Shown here piece after piece: positions 59,080 to 64,000 of a stretch of 64,000 nucleotides of DNA. Below the pieces are notes generated by a model. It made no database searches, was not told the DNA's origin, and saw only the letters and a list, made by a program, of their open reading frames with translations. Every line of letters begins with the position of its first letter. Position 1 is the first letter of the stretch. This DNA is from Clostridium sp. 'White wine YQ' (GTDB lineage Bacteria; Bacillota; Clostridia; Clostridiales; Clostridiaceae), in assembly GCF_028728205.1 (NCBI RefSeq), contig NZ_JAQYUU010000001.1, forward strand, positions 1,658,082-1,722,081. The letters are read 5' to 3'. The position numbers and the translations under genes are program-made.

Positions 59080-59847
59080 CTACACTATTGATAATCCACC
59101 ATCTACTACAATATGCTGACCTGTTACATAACTTGATGCATCGGAAGAGAAATAAAGAATAGTTCCATTTAATTCTCCCCTTTTAGCTGGTCTATTTGCT
59201 GGGCAAAGCATATTATATTTTGTTAAGAACTCCTCTGACTTAAATAAAGTATTTTCTGTCATTTCAGATTCAAATAATCCTGGACATACAGCATTTACAG
59301 TAATTCCAAATTGAGCATAAGATGCTGCCATTCCTCTTGAAAGTCCAATTACAGCTGCTTTAGATGCATTATAAGAATGCCTTATAAATATATCATTTTT
59401 ATCTGCAAGTAACGCATTAATAGAACTAATATTAACTACCTTACCGTAGTTTTGTTTTTTCATAATTGGAATTACGTATTTACTAACTAAGTAAATCCCC
59501 TTAACATTAGTATCCATACTTCTATTCCAGTCTTCCTCACTTAAAGTGTCAACTCCACCACGAACTGCTATTCCAGCATTATTAAGTAAAATATCTATCC
59601 TGCCAAATTCATTAACTGCCTTTTCTATTGCAGCTTTAACTTCTTCTTCCTTAGTCACATCGCATTTAATTGAAATTGCCTTAACTCCCAAAGCCTCTAT
59701 TTCTTTTTCAAGATCCTCAAGTTTTTCTATTCTCCTTGCTAAAAGACATAAGTTAACGCCTTCCTTTGCATAAGCTAAGGCTGCATCTTTTCCGAGTCCA
59801 CTTGAGGCTCCAGTAACTACAGCTATTTTACCCTTTAATTCAAACAT
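59080..59847 (-). CDS. Short-chain dehydrogenase (FabG/3-oxoacyl reductase-like)
   Basis: 255 residues from ATG 59847, six bases after GGAGGT; the frame to 59853 places the ribosome site too close. TGASSGLGKDAALAYAKEG near residue 12, NNAGIAV near 88, catalytic Ser in NISSINA near 140 and YNASKAA near 155 (Tyr-x-x-x-Lys), and NAVCPGLFESEM near 180. The C-terminus GQHIVVDGGLSIV is the FabG-type ending. Reduces or oxidises a keto or hydroxy compound with NAD(P). Monocistronic. Confidence 0.88.
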   Translation of the reverse strand: MFELKGKIAVVTGASSGLGKDAALAYAKEGVNLCLLARRIEKLEDLEKEIEALGVKAISIKCDVTKEEEVKAAIEKAVNEFGRIDILLNNAGIAVRGGVDTLSEEDWNRSMDTNVKGIYLVSKYVIPIMKKQNYGKVVNISSINALLADKNDIFIRHSYNASKAAVIGLSRGMAASYAQFGITVNAVCPGLFESEMTENTLFKSEEFLTKYNMLCPANRPAKRGELNGTILYFSSDASSYVTGQHIVVDGGLSIV

Positions 59848-59923
59848 GACCATACCTCCATAAATTTATTTCAAATTTTTGTGAACTATATATTATATAT
59901 ATTCCCTTTGTAAAATATAAATA

Positions 59924-61858
59924 TTATTTATAAATATCCGAGAATTCTATTTTAATTTTTTCAACTTTAGATTGATCATTTAAATTATTATCAACCTTAG
60001 TCTCTTGTTCATCTGAAATAACCTTAGCTGGAAGATATATATTAAATTCTGTTCCTTCTCCATATATACTTTTTACTCCAATTGTTCCCCCATGCATTTC
60101 AACTAATCCTCTAACTATAGATAATCCTATTCCACTTCCTTCATGGCTTCTACTTAACAGTGGATCTATCTGCTTAAATCTTTGGAAAAGCTCCGGTATT
60201 CTTTCTTCTGGTATGCCTATTCCTGTATCTTTTACAGAAATAATTACATGATTCTCCTTATCGAATAAAGATACTTCTATACTATCTCCTGGACTAGTGA
60301 ATTTAGTTGCATTAGAAATTAAGTTAAGTAAAATCCTCTCAAGTTTCGCTGGGTCAAAGGCCATAATTTTTTCTTCTACATCTGTATCAAATATTATTGT
60401 TCTTGACATGTTTTGTACATACTCAGCTGTTGATTGTGTTATATCTTCTACAACTTGTACTATATTTGCATTCATTAATTCTAAACTTACAAAACCTGAA
60501 TCAATCTTGGTAACATCAATAAGATTGTTTACTAATCTCAATAATCTATAACAATTTTGTTTTATACTTCCAGTGTAACCTTTAATTTTCTTAATGTCTA
60601 CTTCGTCACCACTATTAATAAATACATCAAATAGTTGAGCAGTTGAAAATATAATATTAAGTGGTGTTCTTAATTCATGAGACATATTTGCTATAAATTC
60701 TGTTTTTAACTTATCATACTGTACTGTTTTTTCAAGCAAACACTTATTTTCTGCTAGCATATTATTAAAACTATTTGAGAGAATCCCTATTTCATCTTTG
60801 CTATCTATATCACATCTTACTGATAGATCTCCTTTTCCCGCTATCTCCACGCAGTCTTTTAATTTATTTATAGGTTTTACTAAGTTATGAGCTATTATTA
60901 ATGCTATAATTCCTCCTAGTATAACTATCCCTAATCCTGTTAATAGTGTGGTTTCATAAATTGATATTGCTGAAGAATTAAGTTCATCAAAATTGGCTGA
61001 AGTTACAATATACCAATGCCAAGGCTCAAAGTATTTATAATATCCTACTTTTTTTATCCCATTATATGTATACTCAATTTTCCCGCTATTATTTGTATGC
61101 ATATTCTGTACAAAATCATGATTTTTCACATTTTTCCCTTTATCATAAGGGTGAACAATTACATTCCCATCTGAATCTAATATATATGCATAACCAGTTT
61201 GTCCTAATTTTATATTGCTTAAGGTTTCCTCTAGATAATCATTAATAACTTTATTTCCAATACCTATTGCCCCTATTACTTTGTTGTCTTTATCAAGCAA
61301 TGGTTTCATTCTTGTTATATATGCATTATTTCGTATAACTATATCTCCGGTATATTCTTCTTTATTAAGTATCTTTTTATAAGCTAGAGAATCACTAGGT
61401 ATATAAGTACCTATTATACTTTTATCTTCTTCTGAAATTGTACTTGAAACTCTAATTAATTTATTATCATAAAGTAGAAATATAGATCCAACTGTACCAG
61501 TAGATTGTTTAAGCTTATCAACTACTGTATTGTCTAATGACAATCTCTGCTTTCCAGCATACAAAACTGGCAAATTAAAATCTCCAACTTTTACAGTTTC
61601 ATTATACTCTACCCTCAATGCATCAAAATCATTTAAAATAGACATGGCAAAGTTTAAATCCCCATAGGATTTTTCTGTGAGCAAATCATTTCTTACACTA
61701 AGTGTCGTACATATTGATTCTGTTAAACGCTGACTTTTTTCATTTACCTCTGTTAATACTGCCTTTTGGGATCTTTCTGCAATAAGAAATCCTAATACAC
61801 TTACAGCAAATATAATTAACCCTAAATAGCTTATAATAAGCTTATACTTAATTTTCAT
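59924..61858 (-). CDS. Sensor histidine kinase with dCache and HAMP domains
   Basis: 644 residues. Membrane helix near 8-28 (LIISYLGLIIFAVSVLGFLI), outside Cache region to about 300 (DFNLPVLYAGKQRLS ... GYAYILDSDGNVIVHPYDKGK), second helix (LLTGLGIVILGGIIALIIAHNL), HAMP (VKPINKLKDCVEIAGKGDLS), then the kinase core: H box FIANMSHELRTPLNIIF near 395, N box LLNLISNATKFT, G1 VKDTGIGIPEER and G2 GSGIGLSIVRGL. It phosphorylates an unseen response regulator. It is 184 bp downstream of the XylF-like gene and may be its signalling partner. Confidence 0.9.
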   Translation of the reverse strand: MKIKYKLIISYLGLIIFAVSVLGFLIAERSQKAVLTEVNEKSQRLTESICTTLSVRNDLLTEKSYGDLNFAMSILNDFDALRVEYNETVKVGDFNLPVLYAGKQRLSLDNTVVDKLKQSTGTVGSIFLLYDNKLIRVSSTISEEDKSIIGTYIPSDSLAYKKILNKEEYTGDIVIRNNAYITRMKPLLDKDNKVIGAIGIGNKVINDYLEETLSNIKLGQTGYAYILDSDGNVIVHPYDKGKNVKNHDFVQNMHTNNSGKIEYTYNGIKKVGYYKYFEPWHWYIVTSANFDELNSSAISIYETTLLTGLGIVILGGIIALIIAHNLVKPINKLKDCVEIAGKGDLSVRCDIDSKDEIGILSNSFNNMLAENKCLLEKTVQYDKLKTEFIANMSHELRTPLNIIFSTAQLFDVFINSGDEVDIKKIKGYTGSIKQNCYRLLRLVNNLIDVTKIDSGFVSLELMNANIVQVVEDITQSTAEYVQNMSRTIIFDTDVEEKIMAFDPAKLERILLNLISNATKFTSPGDSIEVSLFDKENHVIISVKDTGIGIPEERIPELFQRFKQIDPLLSRSHEGSGIGLSIVRGLVEMHGGTIGVKSIYGEGTEFNIYLPAKVISDEQETKVDNNLNDQSKVEKIKIEFSDIYK

Positions 61859-61997
61859 AAAGAAAACCTTCTCCTTTGTTTGTGATTTATAAAAAATCTA
61901 ATTTTAAATAAAAAATGACCGCATAATTATATCATACAATTAACTTTTTCGTATATAATTTCTCAAACATGACTTAAATCTTTATTAATTAGATATA

Positions 61998-62038
61998 GGG
62001 ACGTTTTGTTTGTACCCTTATTACAAACAAAACGTCCC
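61998..62038. terminator. Long perfect hairpin after the XylF-like gene
   Basis: GGGACGTTTTGTTTGTA (61998-62014) pairs over 17 bp with TACAAACAAAACGTCCC (62022-62038). The T-run is weak, so it may act as an mRNA stabiliser as well as a terminator. Confidence 0.8.
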
Positions 62039-62042
62039 TATT

Positions 62043-63104
62043 CTATACATTTAAGTAGTTACTATACAATCTTTTATAAACATCTTCAAATTTATAAAAT
62101 CCTGTTCCTAAAATAGCTGTGTTTACATTAGAACTATCCACACTTACTGGCGTAAGTAAAATAGATGGCACATCTACCTTACCATTATTTACTGTATCAG
62201 TTGTTTCTATTGCTTCTCCCCTCATAAATTTTATAGCTACGTCTATTGCAGTTTTTCCTAGTTGTCTTGTATCTTTAAAAACAGTCATAGATTGAGTTCC
62301 ATCAATTATTCTTCTAATTGCATCTATATCTGCATCTTGCCCTGTTACAGCAACCCTTCCCGCTAAGCCTTGCTCCTTTAACGCCTCAATTGCTGCCCCT
62401 GCAATAGCATCATTAGGAGCTAAGATTGCATCTACTCTATTATTATTTGCCATTAATGATTCTTTTACTATATTATAGCCATTCTTTGGATCCCAATTAT
62501 CTACTATCTTATCTGTAACTATTCTTATCTCCCCTCTACTAACTAGAGGCTGTATATATTCCATTGCTCCCCTCTTAAAAGAATTTCCCCCAGCATCACC
62601 AGAGAGAATAATATAATTACCCCTTGGAACTTTTTTTGTGAGATACTTTCCTTGAAGTTCTCCAATCATTAAATTATTAAAAGCTATAAATAAATCTACA
62701 TCAGAATTTTTTATTAGTTCTTCATAAGAAATCACTTTAATACCTTCATTATGAGCATCCTTAACTAATTCAGCTTCAACTTCTGGAACCACTGGCGTTA
62801 TTATTAGTAGATCCACTCCTTCTTTTATTAATTCTTCTACTTGCTCATCTTGTTTCTTTAAATTAAATTCAGAATATACTATCTTTAATAAAACATTTTG
62901 TTGCTTTGCCTCATCTTCCATGGCTTCCTTATCCCTAACCCATCTTAATTCTCTCTGATTAGGCAAAGTTACACCTATCACTTCATGCTCTCTGTGCTTA
63001 CATTCATATAATATTTCTAAATACTCTATGTTTAAGCTCTCTTTATTAATATATCTAGCTATAATACTTAAATCCTCAGGTATCGATAAATACAAACCCA
63101 TCAC
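62043..63104 (-). CDS. XylF-like sugar-binding domain protein without signal peptide
   Basis: 353 residues with the D-xylose-binding-protein pattern: REHEVIGVTLPNQRELRWVRD near residue 40, LLIITPVVPEVEAELV, YIILSGDAGGNSFKRGAMEYI, AILAPNDAIAGAAIEALKEQGLAG, TGQDADIDAIRRIIDGTQSM. There is no signal peptide or lipobox; the first 35 residues (MMGLYLSIPEDLSIIARYINKESL) are helical and hydrophilic. An in-frame stop lies five codons before the GTG/ATG start. It therefore seems cytoplasmic, or is the remainder of a longer ancestor. It precedes a sensor kinase gene. Confidence 0.75.
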   Translation of the reverse strand: MMGLYLSIPEDLSIIARYINKESLNIEYLEILYECKHREHEVIGVTLPNQRELRWVRDKEAMEDEAKQQNVLLKIVYSEFNLKKQDEQVEELIKEGVDLLIITPVVPEVEAELVKDAHNEGIKVISYEELIKNSDVDLFIAFNNLMIGELQGKYLTKKVPRGNYIILSGDAGGNSFKRGAMEYIQPLVSRGEIRIVTDKIVDNWDPKNGYNIVKESLMANNNRVDAILAPNDAIAGAAIEALKEQGLAGRVAVTGQDADIDAIRRIIDGTQSMTVFKDTRQLGKTAIDVAIKFMRGEAIETTDTVNNGKVDVPSILLTPVSVDSSNVNTAILGTGFYKFEDVYKRLYSNYLNV

Positions 63105-63181
63105 CTTTTCTCAATCACTCACTAATTATCATATTCAAGTGAAATGGCAATTGGAACATGTTCCTACAGGTTAACTATAAA

Positions 63182-63209
63182 AACCGTGCTAGTTTTATCT
63201 AGCACGGTT
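63182..63209 (-). terminator. Terminator of the Asn-rich DUF1259-like gene
   Basis: AACCGTGCTAG (63182-63192) pairs perfectly with CTAGCACGGTT (63199-63209), followed leftwards by TTTTATAG. Confidence 0.85.
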
Positions 63210-63218
63210 AAAACTAAT

Positions 63219-63803
63219 CTAGCAACTAATTGCTCTTAAAGCTTGCGCTACTTTCCTTGCAAAATCTAATGGACAGTCTATAGATTCAAAATTAACATAT
63301 ACAAGTCTTGGAGTATCAAATAACCAACGGCTGTTAATTGAAGTAACGATTATACCAACTCTTCTAAGTGCACCAACAAAAGCATTGACCTCCTGCTGCA
63401 ATAAAGGTACTTCTCCTAGATTTAGTGTTCTTCCATTCCTATCAGGATTCTCAAAAGAAAATCTTGCACCTATTGCTAAAGGTGAACGAGTTCTTCTTCC
63501 AAGTATTTCAACGTTTAAGTTTCTATTAAAGCCTACTACGCACAAGTTATTTCTATCTACAAAGATATTAGACCTCAATATTGATGCGAATCTTCTGCAA
63601 ACAGTGCATTCTCTATTGCAACAGTTTAGATTTCTGTTCAACGGATCATTGTTTATAAAATTATTATTGTTTATGAAATTTTCATTGTTTATCTGGTTAT
63701 CATTATTTATCAAGTTATCATTGTTTATGAAGTTATCATTGTTTATGAAGTTATCATTGTCTAAATTTGAATTTTCTTCACCAAGGTTAAAAAAGTTATC
63801 CAT
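63219..63803 (-). CDS. DUF1259-like protein with an N-terminal Asn-rich repeat
   Basis: 194 residues. Residues about 13-55 repeat an (I/L)NND/N-N(F/L) unit (for example NFINNDNFINNDNLINNDN), encoded by an 18-bp tandem repeat. After a short Cys-rich link (NCCNRECTVCRRF), the rest (VPLLQQEVNAFVGALRRVGIIVTSINSRWLF, then VYVNFESIDCPLDFARKVAQAL) resembles DUF1259 (LppY/LpqO). No signal peptide. AAGGAGATGGGTGT precedes ATG. Function unknown; the repeat head may be a flexible linker or surface sequence. Confidence 0.7.
   Translation of the reverse strand: MDNFFNLGEENSNLDNDNFINNDNFINNDNLINNDNQINNENFINNNNFINNDPLNRNLNCCNRECTVCRRFASILRSNIFVDRNNLCVVGFNRNLNVEILGRRTRSPLAIGARFSFENPDRNGRTLNLGEVPLLQQEVNAFVGALRRVGIIVTSINSRWLFDTPRLVYVNFESIDCPLDFARKVAQALRAISC
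63645..63762 (-). repeat. 18-bp tandem repeat coding for the Asn-rich head
   Basis: About six imperfect copies of GTTATCATTGTTTATGAA (plus strand) in a row, each 18 bp, so the frame is kept and the protein gains six residues per copy. The last two copies near 63721-63756 are exact, suggesting recent slippage. Confidence 0.8.
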
Positions 63804-63924
63804 ACACCCATCTCCTTGTCTTTTATTTATAGAGACAATTTCTTATCCCTATGTAACATGAGAGTGTGTATATACTACATAATATTCCTTAATAATTTTT
63901 TTGTGAACATATATATTAAAATAT

Positions 63925-63966
63925 AAAAAAAAAGAGTGCATTGTCTTAAATAAATGCAATACACTC
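63925..63966 (-). terminator. Terminator of a leftward gene beyond the right edge
   Basis: GAGTGcATTG (63934-63943) pairs with CAATaCACTC (63957-63966) with one internal mismatch and is followed leftwards by TTTTTTTTT. The gene it serves starts outside the window. Confidence 0.75.
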
Positions 63967-64000
63967 CATTATAAACAACTAGCACTTTAAGTCTAATCTA

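Overview
The window is a stretch of a low-GC, AT-rich Firmicutes chromosome, most likely Clostridium sensu stricto. Reasons: A/T-biased codon use, purine-rich Shine-Dalgarno sites of the AGGAGG type before nearly every gene, frequent GTG and TTG starts, many rho-independent terminators, ferredoxin-rich anaerobic metabolism and spore-surface-like proteins. I saw no rRNA, tRNA, CRISPR array, phage or IS element. The species cannot be fixed from sequence alone.

Layout. 1-5.2 kb: the end of an unknown gene, a membrane protein, an HD hydrolase, a proline-iminopeptidase-type hydrolase, and three tandem copies of a small secreted protein family, the third broken by a stop codon (a fourth copy lies at 14.4 kb). 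5.2-9 kb: a 2-hydroxyacid dehydrogenase and a TIM-barrel protein divergent from a LacI-type regulator, then a CBS-pair protein. 9.0-9.4 kb: a probable independent non-coding RNA with its own consensus promoter and terminator. 9.4-24.3 kb: housekeeping and accessory genes (phosphodiesterase, 2H phosphoesterase, GNATs, a split permease, regulators, small membrane proteins, an SMC-like ATPase, an HAD phosphatase).

24.4-36.4 kb: a reductive pyrimidine catabolism cluster: dihydropyrimidine dehydrogenase (PreA-type), dihydropyrimidinase, N-carbamoyl-beta-alanine amidohydrolase, an omega-aminotransferase and an iron alcohol dehydrogenase. These would convert uracil via beta-alanine and malonate semialdehyde to 3-hydroxypropionate. 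An NMT1/ThiY-like ABC importer and a PucR-type regulator accompany them. A TTGAAA-17-TATAAT promoter with a 20-bp perfect-arm dyad upstream sits at the head of the operon.

36.5-45.6 kb: a CrtI-like flavoprotein, a cation/proton antiporter with an attenuator-like leader, small membrane proteins, a thioesterase, a YgjV-GNAT fusion, a chemoreceptor and an aldo/keto reductase with altered catalytic residues. 45.7-53.1 kb: an unusual operon, oleate hydratase-HypB-(898-aa Fe-S/flavoprotein)-HypA, preceded by a DUF5692-like membrane protein and a TetR regulator. The two promoters share a motif, and no hydrogenase or urease is in view. 53.3-57.3 kb: three regulators (two TetR, one MarR) with visible palindromic operators, next to a methyltransferase and an SDR enzyme. 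57.4-64 kb: two possible spore-surface or structural proteins, another SDR, a sensor kinase beside a XylF-like protein lacking a signal peptide, and a DUF1259-like protein with an Asn-rich repeat head.
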